A stretch of DNA of 33,664 nucleotides. It comes from a virus. Below, piece after piece: positions 23,812 to 32,500 of the stretch. The DNA lies in IMG/VR virus record IMGVR_UViG_3300043803_000901, positions 1-33,664 of that record; one strand, given 5' to 3'. The number at the start of each line of letters is the position of its first letter. Position 1 is the first letter of the stretch. The notes below the pieces were generated by a model that worked only from the letters and a program-made list of their open reading frames with translations, was not told the DNA's origin and searched no databases. A program made the position numbers and the translations under genes.

Positions 23812-24276
23812 ATGGACCTGACAAAGAACGCAAAGGCAGTGAAGCCAATTCTGCATAAGGGTGAAGCCGAGGCGAAAGAATCCGTGCCGGTCAAGGCTGT
23901 GTATGACAAGGTGGAAGTCCCGCAGGCTGCGCTCGAAGAAGAAGCTGAGCTGTTTGTTACCCGCAACCGTGGACTGCGCTTGCTAGTGATGGTTGAGAAT
24001 GAAGATCATCCTGGCTATTACACGCAGGCGAACGTAGCATTCCGTGATGGCAAGTTCCGTACGTCCGACCAAAGCCTGATTACAGCGCTCAAGCGTCATT
24101 CAAGTTTTGGTGGTTCGCATGCGAAGTCGTTTTCCGATATGCCGCCGCAACCACGGGCTAGTCTATATTGGGCTGGCAATCTTCCTGAAGAGCTCCAGCG
24201 TCAGGATCGTCTTGAAGCTGAGCAGTTGACACGAGATCGAGAGCAATACGAAGACCCATTTAGGATTCGCAAATGA
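23812..24276 (+). CDS. Hypothetical virion-region protein
   Basis: A 154-residue protein. Its start is a flexible K/E/A-rich segment, and residues ~48-95 look like a small alpha/beta unit (LFVTRNRGLRLLVMVENEDH, FRDGKFRTSDQSLITALKRH). The C-terminus is charged and helical. From memory, a pattern like 'y-x-t-x-d-x-x-x-i-x-x-L-x-x-h' occurs in small phage head proteins, but no family can be named. It is coupled to the next gene by ATGA. Confidence 0.6.
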   Translation: MDLTKNAKAVKPILHKGEAEAKESVPVKAVYDKVEVPQAALEEEAELFVTRNRGLRLLVMVENEDHPGYYTQANVAFRDGKFRTSDQSLITALKRHSSFGGSHAKSFSDMPPQPRASLYWAGNLPEELQRQDRLEAEQLTRDREQYEDPFRIRK

Positions 24277-24722
24277 ACCCCCCATTCAACTTTGATGATT
24301 TCATGGGTGGCTTTCCTGTGAAAGCTGCTGACGCCACCAAGGATACGATGGATGGTAAAGCGTACCGACTTGGCTATCAATCAGCAAAGTTGGAGAACGA
24401 CCGTTCTAAGCTCAACGAAGAGAAGGTGTTGTTTGAGCAGCAGAAGGCTGCTGTTATTCAGCAGCTACTAAGCGCACAGGCTCAGATGGCTACGATGATG
24501 GGTGCAACGGCTGGTGCAACGGCTGGTATGTCTACTGGTCTTGGCATGGGCGGTGTTCCTGTTGGTCCCGGTGGTGAGATTGGCGCTCCGCCTATGGGTG
24601 GCGGTATGCCTCCTGATATGGGCATGGGTGGAGGTATGCCTTCTGACATGGGCATGGGTGGCGGTATGCCTCCTGCTCCTTCAGCACCACCGATGGGCGG
24701 TGGAATGCCACCAATGATGTAA
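24273..24722 (+). CDS. Coiled-coil protein with a Gly/Met/Pro repeat tail
   Basis: A 149-residue protein. Residues 1-45 are mixed, residues 40-75 are a helix (KLNEEKVLFEQQKAAVIQQL), and residues ~77-149 are a low-complexity tail built on GGGMPPDMGMGGGMPSDMGM-type repeats ending in GGGMPPMM. The repeat is visible in the DNA as a 30-bp tandem unit. Such flexible tails suggest a disordered or membrane-active virion part, perhaps an ejection protein. Function unknown. Confidence 0.65.
   Translation: MNPPFNFDDFMGGFPVKAADATKDTMDGKAYRLGYQSAKLENDRSKLNEEKVLFEQQKAAVIQQLLSAQAQMATMMGATAGATAGMSTGLGMGGVPVGPGGEIGAPPMGGGMPPDMGMGGGMPSDMGMGGGMPPAPSAPPMGGGMPPMM
24601..24670 (+). repeat. 30-bp tandem repeat (about 2.3 copies)
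   Basis: Units at 24601-24630 and 24631-24660 differ at a few bases, and a third unit begins at 24661. Each encodes ten residues of the GGMP(P/S)DMGMG type. Related shorter G/M/P codon runs flank it on both sides. Confidence 0.75.
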
Positions 24723-24732
24723 GGACGTATCT

Positions 24733-25185
24733 ATGCCTAACGACAAGAACAAGAGAGCAAAAAGTAAAAACCAGCAACCGATGCAGCAAGACGCTACGGC
24801 GATTGATTGGCGTTCCGTTGCTGGGGAGCGTTTAGCTCCACCGCCTCCACCGCCTCCACCGGCTCCACCGGCTCCACCGCTTTATTTAGGGCCCATCTAT
24901 GGCAGGCCAGTTCCTTATCCGCAACCTGAGCCGATGTCTCCCTATGTTGATCCTTTGAGTGCGCAGGTGGAAGACTTTTTAAGTCAAAATTCGCGGTATC
25001 CTCCCTACGTTACACCACCTGAGCTTGAGGACAAGCTCTATCGCTACTATTATCCAAACAAGCGTGGAGAGCAACCTTTTACTGCGCAGGACTCTAGTGA
25101 AGTTGAAGGATTCTTGTCTCGGCTTCTGCCTAAAGATCAAGTGAAAGCACGGACTGAAGCTATTCGATCAATCAGAATTAGATAA
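24733..25185 (+). CDS. Proline-rich hypothetical protein
   Basis: A 150-residue protein. The first 35 residues are basic then neutral, residues ~35-50 are nearly all proline and alanine (APPPPPPPPAPPAPPLYL), and further prolines and tyrosines follow (YGRPVPYPQPEPMSPYVDP). The C-terminal half contains two related short elements, S-x-x-V-E-x-F-L-S-x near 76-85 and near 121-130 (VEDFLSQNSRYPP and VEGFLSRLLPK), suggesting an internal duplication. The proline run rests on a 9-bp tandem repeat at 24841-24876. Unknown role in the virion block. Confidence 0.6.
   Translation: MPNDKNKRAKSKNQQPMQQDATAIDWRSVAGERLAPPPPPPPPAPPAPPLYLGPIYGRPVPYPQPEPMSPYVDPLSAQVEDFLSQNSRYPPYVTPPELEDKLYRYYYPNKRGEQPFTAQDSSEVEGFLSRLLPKDQVKARTEAIRSIRIR
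24841..24876 (+). repeat. 9-bp tandem repeat coding Pro/Ala
   Basis: Four 9-bp units run end to end: two copies of CCGCCTCCA, then two of CCGGCTCCA. One base change turns Pro-Pro-Pro into Pro-Ala-Pro. Copy number could change without a frameshift. Confidence 0.75.
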
Positions 25186-25211
25186 ATGCCAAGGTAAAAT
25201 GCTGTACCCTT

Positions 25212-25580
25212 ATGCCATCTGACCAAAAGAAAAATAAGCAACAGGCCGATACATCGAATCAAGCCGATGGTCGGCCTGCTGGCTTGTCGATGGATGATTG
25301 GATGAAAGTTGCGTCTATGTACGCAAAGAATGCTCAAGACGAAACAGCTCGCTTTGCACGATATGCGCAAGACGGGTATGACCGCTACGCAAACGAAGCG
25401 AGGAACATGTATGGGCGAGCTCAGCGTGTTTATGAAAGTCTTCCTGCGTACGGAGAAGCAGCGGGTCGCCTTGCGTTGGGGGCATCTGAATACTATCCTA
25501 GTCTGACCAACCGCCCATTCGTTGACAAAGCTGTATTTGGTGTGGCGAAGGTGCTTCCATATATGCTCGGCAGGCGTTAG
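25212..25580 (+). CDS. Helical hypothetical protein, Y/A-rich
   Basis: A 122-residue protein with a basic, Q-rich start (QKKNKQQADTSNQADG), a central helix with regularly spaced tyrosines, arginines and alanines (ASMYAKNAQDETARFARYAQ, then GYDRYANEARNMYGRAQRVY), and a hydrophobic C-terminus (AVFGVAKVLPYMLG). An amphipathic helix plus hydrophobic end could interact with membranes, as ejection proteins do. Not recognised. Confidence 0.6.
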   Translation: MPSDQKKNKQQADTSNQADGRPAGLSMDDWMKVASMYAKNAQDETARFARYAQDGYDRYANEARNMYGRAQRVYESLPAYGEAAGRLALGASEYYPSLTNRPFVDKAVFGVAKVLPYMLGRR

Positions 25581-25611
25581 GGGTTGCCTTTCCTGTTGAG
25601 TAATTTGCGGT

Positions 25612-26241
25612 ATGCCAACAGCCGCGCAAATGAGATCAAAGGTTCGCTCTATCCTTGACGACGAGCAGTCGTTATGGAAGCAGGGAGCCATGTGGAATGA
25701 TCAGCAGATTGACGCCGCTCTTGATGCCGCTCAGTTTGCATTCATACGCTATGCCTATCTAAAGAAGCAGTGGCATCTTATCTCGGTGTACTTTACGAGT
25801 ATCACCGGGACATCCCAGCTAGGCTTGCCAGCAAACTACATGTTCTATGCGTCTGCGGCAATTCAAGAAGAGCCTGGGCTCCCATTCTATCCAGCAGTGC
25901 TATACATCGGCTGGTCTGGGGCACTATTTACTCCTGACACTACGCGGTATGTAGCGTTCATCCGCAATAACACCGTAGAGTTTCGCGTTGGCAATAACAA
26001 TGCTACGGGTACGCTTTGGTACTACCAGACCCCGACGCGGATTAGCGCAGGAAGCAATCATGTGGAAATGATTGACCCGTGCTACGATGCCATCGTGTAC
26101 CACGCCTGTGCAATCCTGCAACAGAAGGACTGGGGTCAGTGTCAGCGTGCGTTGAAGAGCATGCAAGCTGTCATCATGCCGCTTATGTCTGAGCCTATGG
26201 AGATGTACCCTGTCAACCTCAATCAGAATACAGACGCATGA
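25612..26241 (+). CDS. Connector-type protein, paralogue 1 of 5
   Basis: A 209-residue protein. It begins with a helix pair (MRSKVRSILDDEQSLW, then NDQQIDAALDAAQFAFIRYA) in the layout of small head-tail adaptor proteins such as P22 gp4 and DUF6682-like proteins. A beta core follows (LGLPANYMFYASAAIQE, TGTLWYYQTPTRI), then a C-terminal helix pair (YDAIVYHACAILQQKD, ALKSMQAVIMPL). It would sit below the portal as a ring. It overlaps the next gene by 4 bp (ATGA) and is the first of five similar genes in a row. The fold call is from layout, not from a search. Confidence 0.72.
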   Translation: MPTAAQMRSKVRSILDDEQSLWKQGAMWNDQQIDAALDAAQFAFIRYAYLKKQWHLISVYFTSITGTSQLGLPANYMFYASAAIQEEPGLPFYPAVLYIGWSGALFTPDTTRYVAFIRNNTVEFRVGNNNATGTLWYYQTPTRISAGSNHVEMIDPCYDAIVYHACAILQQKDWGQCQRALKSMQAVIMPLMSEPMEMYPVNLNQNTDA

Positions 26242-26915
26242 CAGTACAGGAAGCCATAGACTTCGTACGCAATTTGCTTGACGAGCCCAAGTATGAATAC
26301 TTCGGAACGAGCACTGATCTCGTGACGGTGTTCAGAGATGCTCTGCGTGAAGCTGCTGCTATCGTTGCTCGCGAGTGCTGGCATCGTGGTGAGAAGGAAG
26401 CATTGCGTCCGCTGTGGGCTGAGGTCACACTGCCGCTCAATGGAAACCAAATGGCAACGATGCCGACACGATTCCTTTTTATTGAGTCTGTTCGGTCGAA
26501 CTACCAGGACAATGCCGATAAGACGTGGCCTCACAAGTACGTCTCACCGGCGGTGTTCTCACGACGTTTGCTTCGTACGCCGTTTGATGGTGCGTCTGGC
26601 AACCAGTTTCAAGGCCGCAACCTTTACATGACGAGGGCTGAGTACACGATTGTTGGAAACAACATCATGGCTACGACGAACCCATTCATGCCCACAGCCA
26701 ACAAGAATGTCCTTGTCAGCTACATTCAGGTTCCAGCAATCTCGGCTACACTGACGAACCAGTTGCCGATGGCGACGTACATTCACCCGTTCATTTGCGA
26801 TAAAGCTGCTGAGATTCTGTATCGCAAGGAGCATCCTGGTGATGACCGTCCGAGCATTGGTGGAATCCTAGATGTTGAGGGTGCGCTGTATCAGGCAATG
26901 CGAGGTCAGCAATGA
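26238..26915 (+). CDS. Connector-type protein, paralogue 2 of 5
   Basis: A 225-residue protein with the same order as its neighbour: helix pair (VQEAIDFVRNLLDEP, TVFRDALREAAAIVARECWH), then a beta core with LPLNGNQMATMPTRFLFIES, a strand NVLVSYIQVPA, and a closing helix pair (HPFICDKAAEILYRKEHPGD, VEGALYQAM). It keeps the 'Y-x-x-x-P' strand and then the helical 'L/A-x-E-I-L' seen in all five proteins. Both junctions are 4-bp overlaps. Confidence 0.72.
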   Translation: MTVQEAIDFVRNLLDEPKYEYFGTSTDLVTVFRDALREAAAIVARECWHRGEKEALRPLWAEVTLPLNGNQMATMPTRFLFIESVRSNYQDNADKTWPHKYVSPAVFSRRLLRTPFDGASGNQFQGRNLYMTRAEYTIVGNNIMATTNPFMPTANKNVLVSYIQVPAISATLTNQLPMATYIHPFICDKAAEILYRKEHPGDDRPSIGGILDVEGALYQAMRGQQ

Positions 26916-27673
26916 TAGCCATATCATCCCTGACCCTTGGCGATGTAATCACTGCGATTGAGATGCGTGCTGGCGACCTCATGACGCCGTACAACTCTGA
27001 CTTTCAAACGCTTGCACAGTACGTGCGCGATGCTCGCCGTGACCTGTTCAACCGCACAAATGCGTTTAAGGAGTGGTCGTATCAGCAAACGGTTCCCGTG
27101 ACGCACTTGGCGGCACTTCCACAGAACTTTATTCGCCCCGTCCGCCTGACAACAAATCTTCCCGGCGCTGACCCTACGCTTGGCGTCCGCTACGAAGCTC
27201 GCATGGCCGACCCTCGTGAGTGGCACAACCTCACCAATATCGTACGGCCTATTAGCTTTACGAAGGGCTGGGTAAAGACTGGTGTGTACATGATCTGGGC
27301 GAACAACACAGACAGTGTGAACTGGGCTGCGAATAACATGGCCATCTGGATATACCCGAACAACCTTCAGGGCCAGCTAGACTATGTTGCATCGTTTGCT
27401 GACGTTGACTTGCTGACGAATCAAAGCCGCGTCTGCGTTCCAATCGAGCTAGAGAACCTGCTTATTGAGCTGGCTCTTAGTAAGTTCTTGGATGACGTAG
27501 CTGATCCACAGCGTATCGTGACGGCAGCACAGGATGTGGCGCAGAAGGTTTATCAGTATCAATCTACGCAGGTGGCGGCGGCACAGGCTACGGCTGTGGC
27601 AGCGCAAGCTATCCCGAACCCAGAGCCAGCATCGGCACGCACTAAACCGATTACACCAGGAGGGCTTCTGTAA
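26912..27673 (+). CDS. Connector-type protein, paralogue 3 of 5
   Basis: A 253-residue protein. The N-terminal helix pair (LGDVITAIEMRAGDLM, TLAQYVRDARRDLFNRT) is followed by a beta core (VPVTHLAALPQNFIRPVRL, NMAIWIYPNNLQGQLDYVAS) and the helix pair IELENLLIELALSKFLDD and TAAQDVAQKVYQYQS. A flexible A/Q/P tail of ~35 residues ends the protein. It couples to its neighbours by ATGA before and TAATG after. It fits the same ring-adaptor family by layout. Confidence 0.72.
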   Translation: MIAISSLTLGDVITAIEMRAGDLMTPYNSDFQTLAQYVRDARRDLFNRTNAFKEWSYQQTVPVTHLAALPQNFIRPVRLTTNLPGADPTLGVRYEARMADPREWHNLTNIVRPISFTKGWVKTGVYMIWANNTDSVNWAANNMAIWIYPNNLQGQLDYVASFADVDLLTNQSRVCVPIELENLLIELALSKFLDDVADPQRIVTAAQDVAQKVYQYQSTQVAAAQATAVAAQAIPNPEPASARTKPITPGGLL

Positions 27674-28485
27674 TGCCATACACAATGGCTACATACGCCA
27701 CCGAAGTGATGCAGCGTCTGAATCGTTACGACGTAGCAAAGTCTGTTGACGTCGGTATGCTGGAGACGGTTATCAATGCCGCTCGTTTCGAGGTTCAGAT
27801 GTCTACGTTGCAAGCTGTGCCTGAGCGATATGCTCGTGTGCATAGGCCGACTGGCGCTCCAACCGTGTCGTGGGTTGACTCTGCTCGCATGTTTGAGTTT
27901 GACCAGACGACGGGCGGAGCTAGAACGATTATCAATCAAGTCTATGTCCATCCTTTGCCTGAAGACTTCATTACCGACGTGACGGTTCAGGTGTATGATG
28001 AGGAGGACTGGTGGCCTGCGCGTGGTGTATCGAAGCGAGACTTGTACACCGTGCTTACGAAGTCATTCTCAAAACCGACGCAGCGTAATCCAATCTACTG
28101 CATCGAGAAGTTTGTTGGCCAGCAGAATGCGCGATTGCTTGTAAGCATTGGTCCAACCGCAGTGCCTGAAAATGCTGTTGAGATATGGTATCTGGCCAAA
28201 CTACCGTGGCTGCAAATCGAGAATGCTACTGGTGCTCCTGACGCTGAGGTGCGCATAGGTTACGACTTAGAAGAACTCGTCGTGTTGATTTCTTGCTTGA
28301 AGATTCTTGAAACGCTTGGTGCTGGCGCTGCTATCCCGCTGATTCGGCAGGACATTGAAATGATGATTCTTGCTGTGCAGCGACAATACGAAGGTGAGAT
28401 TGACCGCAGTCGTTTGCTGGTCGAAGCTCGTGAGTCTGTGATTCCCAATGTACCGATTCCTGACGCTAGTGCCGTAAAGGTGTAA
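27673..28485 (+). CDS. Connector-type protein, paralogue 4 of 5
   Basis: A 270-residue protein with a longer beta core than paralogues 1-3. The helix pair is YATEVMQRLNRYDVAKSV and MLETVINAARFEVQMSTL. The core holds VHPLPEDFITDVTVQVYDEE, NPIYCIEKFVGQQNARLLVS and VEIWYLAKLPWLQ. The closing helix pair is YDLEELVVLISCLKILET and DIEMMILAVQRQYEGEIDR. The stop and start are shared as TAATG with paralogue 3, and the next gene begins 1 bp after its stop. Confidence 0.72.
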   Translation: MPYTMATYATEVMQRLNRYDVAKSVDVGMLETVINAARFEVQMSTLQAVPERYARVHRPTGAPTVSWVDSARMFEFDQTTGGARTIINQVYVHPLPEDFITDVTVQVYDEEDWWPARGVSKRDLYTVLTKSFSKPTQRNPIYCIEKFVGQQNARLLVSIGPTAVPENAVEIWYLAKLPWLQIENATGAPDAEVRIGYDLEELVVLISCLKILETLGAGAAIPLIRQDIEMMILAVQRQYEGEIDRSRLLVEARESVIPNVPIPDASAVKV

Positions 28486-28486
28486 G

Positions 28487-29530
28487 ATGACAACTTGGAA
28501 AGAACTATACGACGATCTCCTGCAAGAGCTTGCTCTGTACCAGGAAGAAATCAAGATGACGCCGCAACAAGGCATGCGCTACCTGACGCGAGCGTTGTCA
28601 GAGTTCCAGCGTCTTACGGCTATTGCTGAGGACACGAAGGTGATTATCACCGCTGGTAATCTTACGTCTATCGCGACAACGTATCCTGCTGGCAATGACA
28701 TCCTTGAAGTCGTAGAGCTGTTGGATGCCAATGGATACATCATGCTGAATGTTTCGTACCAGCAATTCACTGACATCATCGAGCGTGCTGACGGCGGTCA
28801 GATAGGTTTCAACGAGAACCCTGCTCACTACACGCGACTAAGGAAGAGGCCGACGTATAATCAGGAACGGTGGGAGCTAGGCCCCGATCGTGGCATGGCT
28901 CGCATCTACACGATCTTTGCTGACCAGCTCATGCGTGCTCCGCTTACCGGCGCATTGCTCTCTGCACCGCTTGCAGCAAACGGAACGAATCAACTGTTGG
29001 CGGGGAATATGTACCGCCTTGTCTCAGGAGCGGCGGCGCTGAATGCAGGAACATACGTCAACAACCATACAATCGTAGCACCTGTACCAGCTCCGCCTAA
29101 CCTGGGCGCTATACCCGTTGGTACGGTTATCCGTATAACGACGACATTCACTCCGCCGAACACGGCAGGCGTATCGTGGCAGCAAGTGACAGCAAGCAAC
29201 GATCCGTACTTCGTTATTCGCTACCGTCCGCACTACGACATCTTCTCGACGGTATCTCCGCAGTGGGCGAACTGGCAAACGGAAGCGAACTTCGAGACGA
29301 ACTTTGCCACGCAGACACCTCCGACACAGGTTGTGAAGTTTGCCCCTGCGTTCGTGTCGTACGCAGCAGGCCAGTACCTGCGTTCACAGAATGTACTCTC
29401 CGGTCAGCAACCGTTGTGGCAGCAGTATGACCAGGAGTTCCGCGCATACGTCGAGCAGGCGATCACGCTGAAGCCCGTCCAGTCTCACGAGCTTTCGTCC
29501 CCGTACAACATTAGTCCCTATAGCAACTGA
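28487..29530 (+). CDS. Connector-type protein, paralogue 5 of 5, with an inserted beta domain
   Basis: A 347-residue protein. The opening helices (WKELYDDLLQELALYQEE, QGMRYLTRALSEFQRLTAIA), the core strands, and the closing helices (VKFAPAFVSYAAGQYLRSQN, QYDQEFRAYVEQAI) match the series. Between core strands, residues ~165-237 hold an extra domain (LLAGNMYRLVSGAAALNAGT, VGTVIRITTTFTPPNT) that resembles a domain in the decoration-type protein encoded at 23146-23745. It ends in TGATG, coupling it to the giant nozzle-like gene. It is the largest of the five. Confidence 0.7.
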   Translation: MTTWKELYDDLLQELALYQEEIKMTPQQGMRYLTRALSEFQRLTAIAEDTKVIITAGNLTSIATTYPAGNDILEVVELLDANGYIMLNVSYQQFTDIIERADGGQIGFNENPAHYTRLRKRPTYNQERWELGPDRGMARIYTIFADQLMRAPLTGALLSAPLAANGTNQLLAGNMYRLVSGAAALNAGTYVNNHTIVAPVPAPPNLGAIPVGTVIRITTTFTPPNTAGVSWQQVTASNDPYFVIRYRPHYDIFSTVSPQWANWQTEANFETNFATQTPPTQVVKFAPAFVSYAAGQYLRSQNVLSGQQPLWQQYDQEFRAYVEQAITLKPVQSHELSSPYNISPYSN

Positions 29531-32500
29531 TGGAATACCAAAAGACTAACGTCAATGCCTTCTTGGGTCTGGATAACAACCAGCGCCCTGAACTCATTAA
29601 GGATCAAGAGGCATCGGATATTGAGAACCTTCGCTTTGACAAGCTAGGCTATCTCATCAACCGCAATGGAGTGCAGCTTCATTCTCTAAATTCCGATCGC
29701 TTTGTCAGTACCGTTGACGGCATAACGACGACTGGCATCCTTTGGTCTATTGGCACAATGGGTCTGACGGAGTACGTCATCGAGAAACCTTGGGGCATCG
29801 GTAGTGGCGAGGCGGCTGTGCATCCGTACGACGATGCTACGTTGAATGCGTTTTCGCCAACAGCACCCAATACGCCGAAGTTTACAGATCGGTTCATGGT
29901 GTACGCAGTTCGCATCCCTGCTACGAAGCCTATGTTGCCGTCTCCATACACATCTAGGAGAACCGACAACAGGAACAGCAGCAATGTAAACTCTAGTGGT
30001 ATAGCTACGGACATGGCTAACCAGTACACATGGCGCTACAAAGCTGCGTACATCTTGGTTCCGTTGACTGGTCCGACCGGCTTCCGTGATTCGTTTGCAT
30101 TTGCACCGAATGGCAACATGTTGAATGCCGCCGCAAGCTATCAGCCTGTTGACGGTACGCTTCCTACCCTGCTTGCAACGATGGGGTCGCGCAGCATTGT
30201 TCGCGCTGACGATAAACCAAAGAAGTTGCAGATATACGCACCTGCCCGGTGGCTTGGTGTTCACAACGAGTTTGCTGACTCCGGTATTCCAAAGGACCTA
30301 AACTGGATTGAGCACTACGTCTCGATGCAGCAGTACCGTGAGTCAGTTGTCATCTCTGACATGACTAACGGCGACATGTATCTCGTCGATGAGTACATGG
30401 AGTCGGAGTACCAGGATACGAAGAAGCATCGGTTTACCTTGCGTGAGAACTCGCTTGCGCACTTCGACATAGATGATGTTGTCGTTGACTTTGGTATTAC
30501 TGGGTTCAATAACGGTGTTAAAGCACCGATGGCTCTATACAAGTTCTACTTAAAGCGTTCTCGGTTTAATGCGACTGAGGATAATTACAAAGGATTCTAT
30601 TCTGTGGTAGACAAAAGTCCAGCATTCAATGACCTGGAAAATGGACTAGTCTACGATTGGCACATGAATCAAAGCATTCCTCTAGGGTCTGGATTTATAC
30701 GATCTGAGTATTGGCAAGGTGAAACTGATTTAGGAAAGCTACAGGGCTGTGGGATACTTGTTGATTGGACAGCGAATTATACATTCTCTTCCACCACAAA
30801 TGCCACGGAATATGATGATCTTTTCCTTCCTTTAACCTTGCAAAATCCAGACATAAATGAAGATGACCAGGTAGCTGCCGATGTTTACAGGTGGGATGAT
30901 TTTGAAATTGAATACTACCCGTGTAGTGGAAAATTAATTGGCAGTGTTTTCTTAACTGCATTCGACAGAACTTGGAATAAGTCTTCTTCATCAAGCACTA
31001 AACTAATAAAACTAAAAACTAAAACTGGTTTAGAACAGGATGTGCCGCTTGGGGTGTGGCGTTACCGCTTTGTTTGGTATATGGGTAACGGTGAGTACAG
31101 TGCCCCTTCAGCAGAACTTGTTGTTCCGGACATGATGTTTAGTGGTATGCCGGACAATGATATAACACTGTCATTCCCATCGTACAAGCGTCCTATTGGC
31201 ATAGCTAATAGCAAAGAGTCTACGCAAACAAACGTCGCACTTTCTTCGACAGGGTTTATAAATCAAGCCACTGGCATGCAAGGCGGTTTAATGTTCAAAG
31301 CTGACGGAACATTAAGCAAGTATGGAGAAAACTTCCTCAAGATTAAACGTGCCATATTCGATTCTTCGCACGTTTTTGCAGCAAGGTATTCAAGTACAAA
31401 TGGTACATCTTGGCCTGGAAACTGGACTACTGAATCTTTACTTGCCAAAGGTCAGCTTGGGGTTTGCTGTACACTTTTTTTTCAAAACGACTATGCTGTT
31501 TTGGAAGGAGTATTTGCAGAAACACTACATGCGCTTTTAGACCTCAATGATTCTGGTTCATATGGAAAGGCAAACTCATATTCTGCAAATACGATATCGT
31601 TGAGCATACCACTATTTGCTCCATCTTTTGTAACCAATGAAAATCAGGTATCGTACAACAGTTTGTTTACAGAATATGGTTGCCTAAGAACAGCTTACCA
31701 GAATGTTGCTGCAAATTCTAGTTCCTCTCTTTACGATATACAATACCCTGGCTACCAGATAGTATTTGAAGGTGCTCAAAGATACGGAGTGGATTCTGAC
31801 TACGATGAAAACGATGGTAAGGGTTGGGTTAAATCCGATGTCGTTAGCTCTGGGAAAAGTATATGGTTTAATATCGTCCCGTTTAAGGGTGGAATTGTTA
31901 ATAACGCCACTCATCCTCCAACGTCCCCTTTGACATATACCGTAGAACGCAATAATTACCCAGACGATGAACTTGTAGCTACTCCGGCTGGTCCTAGGTA
32001 TTACGAATTTAGGAACATGACTGTTGTTCGTGGCGTAAACTCCCAATCAGATAGGCTTCTTTATGTTAAACCTAACTTACCGTCTGAGGTGATTAGTAGG
32101 ATCGTCCTACCTGGTTCTGGTGAGATACAACTCTGCTCTATTGGCGACTCTGGGACATGGGTTACCGAACAAGAGTTTTACCCTAATTACGCAGAAAACC
32201 TCTTAGACTATAATGATGTTAGGGCGTTTACTGATGTAACAACAATAAATCCATCTTTATTTGTTCACGATTATCCCTTCTATAATAGTCGGAATAGTGT
32301 TGGCAACTACATAAGGGCTAACACTGTAAGCAATAAGATTGTGTTAAACAACCTCAATGTTTTTGTGTCATCTGTTGGTGAACGCCTAACAATCCCTGAG
32401 CAACTTTCGATGTATGTCCCAGCCTCGCTACTGTTCGAGGCTCCACATATCAAGCTGGTTATTCCGACAAACCGTATTCCACGTCGTGCTCGACAGCTCC

